DNA of 62,405 bases from an uncultured Prevotellaceae bacterium. Its GTDB lineage: Bacteria; Bacteroidota; Bacteroidia; Bacteroidales; Bacteroidaceae. This document shows positions 34,092 through 51,859 of the stretch, in pieces. Below the pieces are notes generated by a model, which saw only the letters and a list, made by a program, of their open reading frames with translations, had not been told where the DNA came from and made no database searches. Location of the stretch: positions 1-62,405 of the forward strand of contig ONLU01000006.1 in assembly GCA_900318795.1 (NCBI GenBank), read 5' to 3'. Position numbers and translations under genes: made by a program. Position 1 is the first letter of the stretch. Every line of letters starts with the position of its first letter.

Positions 34092-36689
34092 ATGCAAAAA
34101 TTATTCCTTAACTTTTTATCAACGATTGCAGTGTGCTGTGCCGTCCAAAGTGTGGCGGCGCAGACGCTGCCTTATCAGAATCCGAGTCTGTCGGCTCGTG
34201 AACGTGCTGTAGACCTGTGCCAGCGTCTGACGCTGGAAGAGAAAGCCCTGTTGATGCTTGATGAGTCTCCTGCCATTCCCCGCTTGGGTATCAAAAAGTT
34301 CTTCTGGTGGAGCGAGGCACTGCACGGAGCTGCCAATATGGGTAATGTGACAGTGTTCCCTGAACCCGTAGGCATGGCGGCGTCATGGAATCCTGATATA
34401 TTATATAAGGTGTTCGATATCGCTTCCACAGAATTCCGTGCCCAGTATAACCACCGGTTGTATGATCTCGGAGGTGAGGACATGAAGATGCGTAGCCTAT
34501 CGGTATGGACCCCCAATGTGAATATCTTCCGCGACCCACGGTGGGGCAGGGGACAGGAGACCTACGGCGAGGATCCCTATCTGACTTCCGTCATGGGCGA
34601 TGCAGTGGTGCGCGGTCTGCAAGGACCGGAGAGCTCTAAATACCGTAAGCTGTGGGCCTGTGCCAAGCACTATGCTGTACATAGCGGTCCTGAGTACACC
34701 CGACACACCGCCAACCTGACCGACGTTCCAGTTCGCGACTTCTGGGAAACATATATGCCTGCCTTCAAGTACCTGGTTACCAAAAGTCATGTCCGTGAGG
34801 TAATGTGTGCCTATCAGCGACTGGACGACGACCCCTGTTGTGGTTCAAACCGTTTGTTGCAGCAGATTCTGCGCGACGAGTGGGGCTTCCCATACTTAGT
34901 GGTCAGCGACTGTGGTGCTGTCAGCGATTTCTACACATCCCACAAGTCATCCTCTTCGCCCGTTACGGCCTCAGCCAAGGCGACGCTGGCAGGAACCGAT
35001 GTGGAGTGTGGCTACGGCTATGCCTATAAGAGCATTCCCGAGGCAGTGCGTCGTGGACTTATCAGTGAGTCGGAAGTTGACAAGCATGTCATCCGTTTGC
35101 TGGAAGGTCGTTTTGACCTCGGCGAGATGGATGATCCTTCGTTGGTTGAATGGTCGAAAATACCATATTCTGCGATGAGTACCAAGGCCTCTGCCAACGT
35201 CTCTTTGGAAATGGCGCGCCAAAGCATCGTGCTGTTGCAGAACAAGAATAATATTCTGCCCTTGAAAAAAAAGTCAGAGAAGATTGCCGTCATCGGTCCC
35301 AATGCCCATAATGAACCCATGATGTGGGGTAACTATAATGGTACTCCCAACAAGACCGTCACCATTCTCGACGGAATCAAGGCCAAACAGAAGAAACTGG
35401 TGTTTTTTCCCGGTTGCGACCTGACCTACGATAAAGTGATGGAATGTCACATGGCGACGGAGTGTGTGGCACCTGATGGCAAAAAAGGATTGAAGGGAAC
35501 GTTCTGGACGAATACCGAGATGACGGGCAAGCCCTTTACCTCCGAGTATTACACCAAGCCTCTGGCGGTGACTACCAATGGCATGCACGTCTTTGCTGCC
35601 AACCTGCCCATCGAGGACTTCTCTGCCAAGTATGAGACTACCTTTGCCCCTAAAGAAGCCGGCGAGTATGTGCTGAACGTGGAGGGTACCGGTCAGTTTG
35701 AAGTGCTTGTCAACGGAGAGCGCAAGGCATTCCACCGTATCTGGCGTTCCACTCCCACTCGTACTGTGCTGCGGGCTATGCAAGGTCAGCAGTTCCAGAT
35801 AGAGGTACGCTTCCAGACCGTCAAGACGTGGGGCGCTGGCATGAAAATCAATATTGCCCGTGAACTGCCCATAGACTACCAGACAACCATCGCTCAGTTG
35901 AAAGGCATTGACAAGGTTATCTTCGTTGGCGGTATTGCTCCCAGTTTGGAGGGCGAGGAGATGCCCGTCAACATCGAGGGTTTCAAGGGCGGTGACCGCA
36001 CTAGCATCGAACTGCCCCGTGTGCAGCGTGACTTTTTGAAGGCACTGAAGGCTGCTGGTAAGACTATTGTCTTTGTCAACTGCTCTGGATCGGCCATTGC
36101 CTTAGAGCCCGAGACAGAGACATGTGATGCCATCGTGCAGGCTTGGTATCCTGGACAAGAGGGTGGCACGGCTGTGGCTGACGTGTTGTTTGGCGACTAT
36201 AACCCCTGTGGCAAGTTGCCCGTCACGTTCTATAAGAATGATGCCCAACTACCTGACTATGAGGACTATTCCATGAAAGGACGTACCTATCGCTATTTCA
36301 ACGATGCCCTGTTCCCCTTCGGCTATGGACTGAGTTTTACTACGTTCGAAATGAGTAATGAGCATTTAGACATGAAGGATGACGGTTCCATCATGATATC
36401 CGTTGATGTTGCAAATACAGGTCGGCATGATGGTACGGAGATAGTACAGGTTTATATCAAGAATCCTGCCGATCCCGATGCACCGCTAAAAACTCTCCGC
36501 GCCTTCCAGCGTGTCGACATCAAGGCGGGTCAGACGAAGTCCGTTAAGCTGACGTTGGCACGGGATAGCTTTGAGTTCTTCGACGCAGAGACGAATACCA
36601 TGCGAGTGAACCCCGGTACATACGAGGTGCTTTGCGGTAACAGTTCACTTGACAAAGACCTAAAAAAGTTAAATGTTCAAATTCAATAA
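34092..36689 (+). CDS. xyl3A: GH3 beta-xylosidase/glucosidase with PA14 domain
   Basis: An 865-residue secreted enzyme: signal peptide (1-22), GH3 N-terminal barrel with nucleophile Asp of VVSDCGAV (about 273), catalytic-domain segments WGRGQETYGEDPYL and KHYAVHSGPEYTRH, a PA14 insertion (about 463-590) within the second GH3 domain, and a C-terminal fibronectin III-like domain (about 770-860). It releases xylose from xylo-oligosaccharides if, as in the Xyl3A/Xyn10D-Fae1A locus of P. ruminicola, it is a xylosidase. ATG 34092 is chosen because the -7 box ends at 34064. It is followed by a GH43 gene after 4 bases. Confidence 0.85.
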   Translation: MQKLFLNFLSTIAVCCAVQSVAAQTLPYQNPSLSARERAVDLCQRLTLEEKALLMLDESPAIPRLGIKKFFWWSEALHGAANMGNVTVFPEPVGMAASWNPDILYKVFDIASTEFRAQYNHRLYDLGGEDMKMRSLSVWTPNVNIFRDPRWGRGQETYGEDPYLTSVMGDAVVRGLQGPESSKYRKLWACAKHYAVHSGPEYTRHTANLTDVPVRDFWETYMPAFKYLVTKSHVREVMCAYQRLDDDPCCGSNRLLQQILRDEWGFPYLVVSDCGAVSDFYTSHKSSSSPVTASAKATLAGTDVECGYGYAYKSIPEAVRRGLISESEVDKHVIRLLEGRFDLGEMDDPSLVEWSKIPYSAMSTKASANVSLEMARQSIVLLQNKNNILPLKKKSEKIAVIGPNAHNEPMMWGNYNGTPNKTVTILDGIKAKQKKLVFFPGCDLTYDKVMECHMATECVAPDGKKGLKGTFWTNTEMTGKPFTSEYYTKPLAVTTNGMHVFAANLPIEDFSAKYETTFAPKEAGEYVLNVEGTGQFEVLVNGERKAFHRIWRSTPTRTVLRAMQGQQFQIEVRFQTVKTWGAGMKINIARELPIDYQTTIAQLKGIDKVIFVGGIAPSLEGEEMPVNIEGFKGGDRTSIELPRVQRDFLKALKAAGKTIVFVNCSGSAIALEPETETCDAIVQAWYPGQEGGTAVADVLFGDYNPCGKLPVTFYKNDAQLPDYEDYSMKGRTYRYFNDALFPFGYGLSFTTFEMSNEHLDMKDDGSIMISVDVANTGRHDGTEIVQVYIKNPADPDAPLKTLRAFQRVDIKAGQTKSVKLTLARDSFEFFDAETNTMRVNPGTYEVLCGNSSLDKDLKKLNVQIQ

Positions 36690-36693
36690 TCCA

Positions 36694-38811
36694 ATGAAAC
36701 GACTAATTATTCAGCTATTGGCGTCTGCGGCTGTCACTACCGCCATGGCGCAGAATCCCTACCTGCCGTTGTGGGAACACGTCCCCGACGGAGAACCCCG
36801 TGTGTTTGAAGACCCTGACCAGCCAGGCAAGATGCGTGCCTACATCATTGGTTCGCACGATACCCATTATACACAGTATTGTGGTAATGACATCCGTATG
36901 TGGTCGGCTCCTGTAGAAGACTTGACACAATGGCGCGACGAAGGCCCCATCTTCTCTTATTTCGTTAATGGACAATGGGATACGATGTTTGCTCCCGACT
37001 TGGTGGAGATTACGGACAAGCAGACTGGTAAGAAGACCTATTGGCTCTATCCCCACAGTCGTGGCTGGCAACGTGTGCCGATGGTTTGTAAGGGTGACCG
37101 TCCCAATGGTCCTTTTGTACCCGTCAACCTGACTGCCGACGGAACCAAGTGTGTTGATGGTTCTTTGATAGACTTCGACCCCTCGGTATTTATTGAACCG
37201 GTGACCAATAAAAGAGACAAGGACTTCGACAAAGGCTTCCGTGCCTATGTATTTTATGGCTTCCAGCACTCTACGGCTTGTCAGCTTGACCAGAACACCA
37301 TGTATTCTAGGCGCGAGGGCACGGAACTTATTGACCCCTTCATCCCAGCCAGTAGTCGTGATGGAAAACTGTTAGACAGGGAGGGCAGCGAGTATAAGGC
37401 GCTTTACAAAGGACAAAATCCGCTGGACTTCAATTTCTTCGAGGCATCCTCCATTCGTCAGATTGGTAATAAATATGTGATGGTATTCTCGGGTTATAGT
37501 GGCCAGGAGTACGGACAGGGTGCTACCAACTCTGCTCTGCGCTATGCTTTCGGCGACTCACCACTCGGACCTTGGCGTTCAGGTGGCGTACTGGTTGACT
37601 CACGAGGTGTGGTTCTAGGCGAGGATGGTTCCAAACTCATCACGACCAATGCCGCTCATAACACACATGGTTCACTACAGGAAATCAACGGTCAGTGGTA
37701 TGTGTTCTATCACAGGCCACCACGGGGCTTTGGCAATGCGCGTCAGGCCATGGTGGCTCCGGTAAAGATAACCTGGGACAAGAAGTCCGTAGCCAAGGGC
37801 GGCGTTGTGAAGATTACTGGTTACGATCCTTATAGTAAGGACCATGTGTGGACTGCTAAGGCTGCCGATGGTAACGAATACACTGGTGCTGAGGTAACTA
37901 GTGAAGGCTTCCATATTTTCGGACTGCCTCCCTATGCATACTATTCTGCAGGCATCGCTTGTTTTATGTATGGTCCGAACAGCAACAACTGGATGCAGGA
38001 TAATCACGACGTATGGAACAATTCGATGGACTTGGCCGGCATTCAGAATGGTGGTATCATTGGTTTCAAATACTTTGGATTTGGCGGTCTTGCACAGGAT
38101 GCCATGGGTGTGAAGGCCTTCCAAGGAATCAAGAAAGGCGATGACGCTAAGCTGAATATTAACTTAACTGCAAGTGGTAAGGGCGCCTTCAAAATTCATG
38201 TCCGTTTGGACAACCCTTGGAAGGGTGAGGAAGTGGCCGTTTTCAATATACCGGAGGATTTCCCCAAGAATAAAGCTCTTACGGTTTCAGAGCCTGTTCC
38301 TGCCCTTGAAGGCTTGAAAGGTAAACACGCTATCTATCTTGTGACAGAGGGACCTGAAGTCAAACAGCCTGATCAGCATGGGCATCCGCAGTGGGGCCGT
38401 CGTCAAGAGCCCCAGCGCCCGCAAGGTCTCTTCGATCTCCACGGCATCGGTTTTGCCAAGGCAGATTTAGATGTTCAGCCAGCTTTTGTCCCTCGGATAA
38501 CAATCACCGTAGATGGTAAGAAATTAAACATCCCTGAACGTCCCCTCATGTCAACCAATGCCAACGGCTATACCGAGTGCAACCACTACCAGCTTTATGC
38601 CCCGATGAAGGCCGGTTCCAAGGTTGAGGCTACATGTGAGATTGCAACGCCACACTCTGACCATGGGTCAGAGAATGCAGCGCCACACTCTGACCATGGG
38701 TCAGAGAATGCCGTGCGCGCTGTTGAGTTCAGCATCAGCCCAATTGTTGACGGCCGTGCTACTGTGAAAGCAAGGTACAAAGGCAAAGAGAAAATTTTCT
38801 TGATAAATTAG
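36694..38811 (+). CDS. GH43 glycosidase (arabinofuranosidase/xylosidase type)
   Basis: A 705-residue secreted protein. The GH43 five-bladed propeller spans about 22-360: RVFEDPDQPGKMRAYIIGS supplies the base Asp region, MFAPDLVEI the middle Asp, and FFEASSIRQIGNKYVM the acid Glu. A galactose-binding-like beta-sandwich (about 395-530) and a further C-terminal domain follow. Residues about 651-672 are two tandem 11-residue units (ATPHSDHGSEN, AAPHSDHGSEN), encoded by two 33-bp palindromic repeats. ATG 36694 (MKRLIIQLL) gives a proper signal peptide. Co-transcribed with the GH3 gene and closed by a terminator. Confidence 0.85.
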   Translation: MKRLIIQLLASAAVTTAMAQNPYLPLWEHVPDGEPRVFEDPDQPGKMRAYIIGSHDTHYTQYCGNDIRMWSAPVEDLTQWRDEGPIFSYFVNGQWDTMFAPDLVEITDKQTGKKTYWLYPHSRGWQRVPMVCKGDRPNGPFVPVNLTADGTKCVDGSLIDFDPSVFIEPVTNKRDKDFDKGFRAYVFYGFQHSTACQLDQNTMYSRREGTELIDPFIPASSRDGKLLDREGSEYKALYKGQNPLDFNFFEASSIRQIGNKYVMVFSGYSGQEYGQGATNSALRYAFGDSPLGPWRSGGVLVDSRGVVLGEDGSKLITTNAAHNTHGSLQEINGQWYVFYHRPPRGFGNARQAMVAPVKITWDKKSVAKGGVVKITGYDPYSKDHVWTAKAADGNEYTGAEVTSEGFHIFGLPPYAYYSAGIACFMYGPNSNNWMQDNHDVWNNSMDLAGIQNGGIIGFKYFGFGGLAQDAMGVKAFQGIKKGDDAKLNINLTASGKGAFKIHVRLDNPWKGEEVAVFNIPEDFPKNKALTVSEPVPALEGLKGKHAIYLVTEGPEVKQPDQHGHPQWGRRQEPQRPQGLFDLHGIGFAKADLDVQPAFVPRITITVDGKKLNIPERPLMSTNANGYTECNHYQLYAPMKAGSKVEATCEIATPHSDHGSENAAPHSDHGSENAVRAVEFSISPIVDGRATVKARYKGKEKIFLIN
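38644..38709 (+). repeat. Two tandem 33-bp palindromic repeats in the GH43 gene
   Basis: Each unit is GC(A/G)(A/G)CGCCACACTCTGACC, then ATG, then GGTCAGAGAAT, exactly 33 bp. They differ at one base. Both are read in the same frame and preserve it. Confidence 0.92.
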
Positions 38812-38851
38812 ATGTGAAATGCTGTTGGGCATCAAAAGAATGAGAGATAAA

Positions 38852-38888
38852 GAAAAATGGACTGATTATTTGGTCAGTCCATTTTTTT
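38852..38888 (+). terminator. Intrinsic terminator of the GH3-GH43 operon
   Basis: AAATGGACTGA, loop TTATTTGG, TCAGTCCATTTTTTT. The strong stem merges into a T-run. Confidence 0.8.
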
Positions 38889-38900
38889 GTTGTACCTTTG
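38870..38900 (+). promoter_or_regulatory. Promoter of the Cache-domain gene
   Basis: TTG at 38870-38872, 20-base spacer, TACCTTTG at 38893-38900. The -33 TTG lies in the loop of the preceding terminator. The resulting leader contains a 33-bp palindromic repeat (38910-38942). Confidence 0.65.
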
Positions 38901-38909
38901 GCGACGAAT

Positions 38910-38942
38910 GCAACGCCACACTCTGACCCCAGGTCAGAGAAT
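38910..38942 (+). repeat. 33-bp palindromic repeat in an mRNA leader
   Basis: GCAACGCCACACTCTGACC-CCA-GGTCAGAGAAT. Its stem would form immediately after the predicted transcription start, 28 bases ahead of the start codon. Confidence 0.88.
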
Positions 38943-38970
38943 GTAGCGCTACGCTGATAATAATAAGAGA

Positions 38971-40023
38971 ATGCAGAAACAAAATCATCACATCCTACAA
39001 ACATCGGCCACACGGCTAAGTCTGTGGGTGGTGCTGTTTACTGCCATACTCATGATGGCCGTGCTGGGACTGTTGTTTTACCAGACCTACCAGATGGTGG
39101 AGATTGAATCTCAGCGCTATGCCGAGCGGCAGCTTGACAATACAGCGCTCAGGGTGCGTAACTATCTGAACGAGGTCGAGGTGGTAACTCGACATACCGA
39201 GTGGCAGGTATATGCCCATTTGCAGCCCGATTCACTACTGTCGTTTACCCGCCACTTAGTGAATCTGAACCCTATTGTCAACGGATGCAGCATCACGATG
39301 GAACCCAACTTTTTTCCGCAGTACGGGCGTTACTTTTCGGCTTACTCTGTGCGCCAGGCCGACTCAGTGGTGACCCAGCGTGAAGCTCCGTACGAGTACT
39401 TTGACAAGGTATGGTACAGTACTCCTAAAGTCCGCGGGCAGGCTGTATGGGTAGACCCTTTTGATGACACTAATGAGGGTACGCTGGCGGCCGAAGGTCT
39501 GATAGCTTCCTATTGTAAACCGCTTTTTAACGCTCAAAAGCAGATAATTGGTGTGCTTTCTACTGACTTGTCGCTGCATCGTCTTTCTTGTATTATTACA
39601 GCTGATAAAGCCTTTCCTCACTCATATACGTTTATGTTGGGGCATAAGGGGCACTACTTTGTGCACCCAAATACTGCTAAACTGGTGCATACCACCATCT
39701 TTGACGGTGTAGACCCAGATAAGCAAGCTGACGTCATGACGTTGGGACTTGACATGGTGAATGGAAAACGAGGCTGTCATGAAGTGGTTATCAACGGTGA
39801 GCGGAGTCAGGTGTTCTATTGTCCGCTGCTTGACACTGATTGGAGTTTAGCTCTGGTGTGTCCGGTAAATGACATGTTTAGTTCTTATTGGAATATGGTG
39901 TACATGACCGTGCCTATCGTTGTAGTTGGACTGCTGTTGCTGTTTTTGTTTTGTCGTATTACTATCTCACGCCTTCTTAGGCCAGAAGATCAAAGATTGC
40001 AAACACCACACTCTGACTTTTAG
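38971..40023 (+). CDS. Membrane-anchored Cache-type sensor protein, probably truncated
   Basis: A 350-residue protein with two membrane segments (about 16-38 and 310-332) flanking an extracytoplasmic double-Cache-like domain. The domain contains VWYSTPKVRGQAVWVDPFDD and IASYCKPLFNAQKQIIGVLSTDLSL. In Bacteroidota such sensors usually continue after the second helix with HAMP and PP2C/SpoIIE or kinase domains. Here only RITISRLLRPEDQRLQT remains, followed by PHSDF and a stop that lie inside a palindromic repeat. It therefore looks like a sensor without an output, created or capped by repeat insertion. A role in sensing oligosaccharides is possible from position only. Confidence 0.7.
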   Translation: MQKQNHHILQTSATRLSLWVVLFTAILMMAVLGLLFYQTYQMVEIESQRYAERQLDNTALRVRNYLNEVEVVTRHTEWQVYAHLQPDSLLSFTRHLVNLNPIVNGCSITMEPNFFPQYGRYFSAYSVRQADSVVTQREAPYEYFDKVWYSTPKVRGQAVWVDPFDDTNEGTLAAEGLIASYCKPLFNAQKQIIGVLSTDLSLHRLSCIITADKAFPHSYTFMLGHKGHYFVHPNTAKLVHTTIFDGVDPDKQADVMTLGLDMVNGKRGCHEVVINGERSQVFYCPLLDTDWSLALVCPVNDMFSSYWNMVYMTVPIVVVGLLLLFLFCRITISRLLRPEDQRLQTPHSDF

Positions 40024-40028
40024 GTCTG

Positions 40029-40032
<4 letters not shown>
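39999..40032 (+). repeat. Palindromic repeat ending the Cache gene
   Basis: CCACACTCTGACTTTTAGGTCTGAG: a diverged copy with an imperfect stem. Its central TAG is the stop codon of the preceding gene. Confidence 0.75.
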
Positions 40033-42080
<2,048 letters not shown>

Positions 42081-42126
42081 AAAAGTAAAAAAGGTAATCA
42101 TGTAAAGTGATCTTGAAGTAAATGTT

Positions 42127-44324
42127 ATGATGAGACGATTCTTGTTTGCCAGCCTACTACTGTTCTGCCTGATGGTGCAGGCAGAAAGTAAGTTTAAATT
42201 AGGCAAGGGACAGTTGACAGTGACCAATGTGGCCCGTAATGCGGTGCGCATACAGTATGCAGAAGGCACTATCGTTGACTCGCTGCCCGACTGGCTTTAC
42301 GTAAAACACGGCGAGGTCAGCCAGAGCGATGTCAAGGTGACGATAAAGGACTGTGTGGTCAGGATTAAGGACAAAGCTGGACGTGAGGTTTTTCGGGCTA
42401 CGAAGCACCAATGGAATCATGGGGAGGCAACACTCGTCATCAACTCGCCGCAGGATGAGTACCTCTACGGACTGGGACAGTTCCAGGACGGTTACAGCAA
42501 TGTGCGGTGCCTGTCTCGTCGACTGACGCAAGTGAATACGCAGATTAGCATCCCCATGTTGTTGTCCAGTAAAGGCTACGGACTATTGTGGAACAACTAC
42601 GGGCTGACGGAGTTCAATCCTTGTGACCAGAAAGTATCCCTTGTGAAACAGGACAAAGCAAGTGGAGTGGAGGTGGTTAATGTCACGTCGACTGAGGGAG
42701 GCAAACAGGAGACGCGTCGCAAAAACCTGTATGTGGCTGCTATTGACATCGACCAAACAGGCGACTATGCGCTGTTGTTGGATGTCGGTCAGAAGATGGC
42801 CCGGCGGCATCATCTGACTATCGATGGTCAAACGATTATCAACATGCAGAACGTATGGCTGCCACCGACGGCATCGACCATTGTCACATTGAAAGCAGGC
42901 CGCCATGTGGTGACAGCCGAACTGACAGAGCATGACCAGCCGGTGCTATATTATAATAAGGTCAAGGACGAGACGGTATTACGTTCGCCGATAGCCAATG
43001 CGGTAGATTATACACTCTTTTTCGGTACGCCCGATGAAATCATTGCAACCTATCGTGACCTAACAGGTAAAGCCCCTTTGATGCCGAGTTGGGCCTTGGG
43101 TTATATCCATTGTCGTGAGCGATTCCACTCGCAGGAAGAAATCTTGAAGACCGCCCATCGTTTCCGTCAGGAACAGCTGCCCGTCAGCGTGTTGGTTCAA
43201 GACTGGCAATACTGGGGAAAGTATGGTTGGAACTCCATGCGATTTGACGAGGACTTCTATCCAGACCCCAAGGCTTTGACGGACAGTCTGCATCAAATGG
43301 ACATCCGGCTGATGCTCAGTGTATGGTCAAAGATAGACCGCAACTCGGATGTCGGCCGTGAGATGATGGCGGGTAACTATTATATCCCTGGTACTGACTG
43401 GATTGACTTCTTCAATCCGGATGCCGCTGCAGCCTATTGGGAGCATTTCTCGGAGCGGCTACTGCCTTTGGGCATTGACGCTTGGTGGCAGGATGCTACC
43501 GAACCAGAGAATGACGACCTGATGGGACGTCGTGTCAATAATGGACGTTGGAGTGGCGAACTGGTGCGCAATGTCTATCCTCTGTTGGTCAACAAAACAG
43601 TCTATGAAGGATTGGTGAAGGCAGGACGTGTTCCCATGATACTGACACGCAGTGGTTTTGCTGGTATTCAACGTTACGGCTCGGCCTTGTGGAGTGGTGA
43701 TGTAGGCAACGACTGGGAAACCTTCCGTCGGCAGATTATAGGAGGCTTGGGCCTGCAGGCTGCTGGAGTCCCTTGGTGGACTTATGATGCAGGCGGTTTC
43801 TTCCGTCCGGGAGACCAATATACCAATCAAGACTACATCGAGCGTATGCTACGCTGGATAGAAACATCCGTATATCTGCCTTTGATGCGGGTACACGGCT
43901 ATATGAGCAATACCGAACCTTGGAACTACGGACCGGAGGCACAGGCTATCATCGCCGACTGTCTGAAGGAGCGATACCGCCTGCAACCTTATTTGGAATG
44001 GTGTGCCAAGCGTATTGCTGATGAAGGATATACGTTGATGCGTCCGCTTGTCTTTGACTTCGCCGATGACGAAGAAGCGCTACGACAGAAATATGAGTAT
44101 ATGTTCGGACCGGCACTCTTAATCAGTCCGGTGACGGAACCAGGTGTCACTGAGTGGCGCACCTATCTGCCTAAGACCAAAGGTGGTTGGACAGATTACC
44201 ATACAGGACACCATTATGAGGGTGGACAGTATGTGACCACACCTGTGACGAAAGCATATATCCCCGTTTTCCAACGAGCTGGTTATCAGATAGAGATAGT
44301 CCCATTATCAAGGAGAGAACAGAA

Positions 44325-44328
<4 letters not shown>
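42127..44328 (+). CDS. GH31 alpha-glycosidase (alpha-xylosidase-like)
   Basis: A 733-residue secreted GH31 enzyme. N-terminal beta-sandwich (about 20-240), catalytic barrel with nucleophile Asp in WWQDATEPEND (about 457) and acid/base Asp in WSGDVGNDWETF (about 526), then two C-terminal beta-sandwiches. Segments such as PSWALGYIHCRERF and VHGYMSNTEPW are typical. The substrate is uncertain: alpha-xylosidase or alpha-glucosidase are the usual specificities, and an alpha-linked xylan decoration would fit this locus. The stop overlaps the next gene by four bases (ATGA). Confidence 0.88.
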
Positions 44329-51738
<7,410 letters not shown>

Positions 51739-51757
51739 GAATGCATTTGTAAAGAAA

Positions 51758-51830
51758 ACGAGCCGTAATCTCGTGAGCAGTGAGCCGTAATCTCGTTGAA
51801 GATGAGCCGCAATCTCGTTGCAAGCGAGCC
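51758..51830. repeat. CGAGCCGTAATCTCG tandem repeat
   Basis: Three units of about 22-24 bp, each GAGCC(G)(T/C)AATCTCGT plus a variable spacer. Each can fold as CGAG/CTCG. The run fills most of the 121-base gap between the double GH43 and GH97 genes. Confidence 0.8.
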
Positions 51831-51859
51831 TGTTGCATTGAAATAATACAATAAATAGC

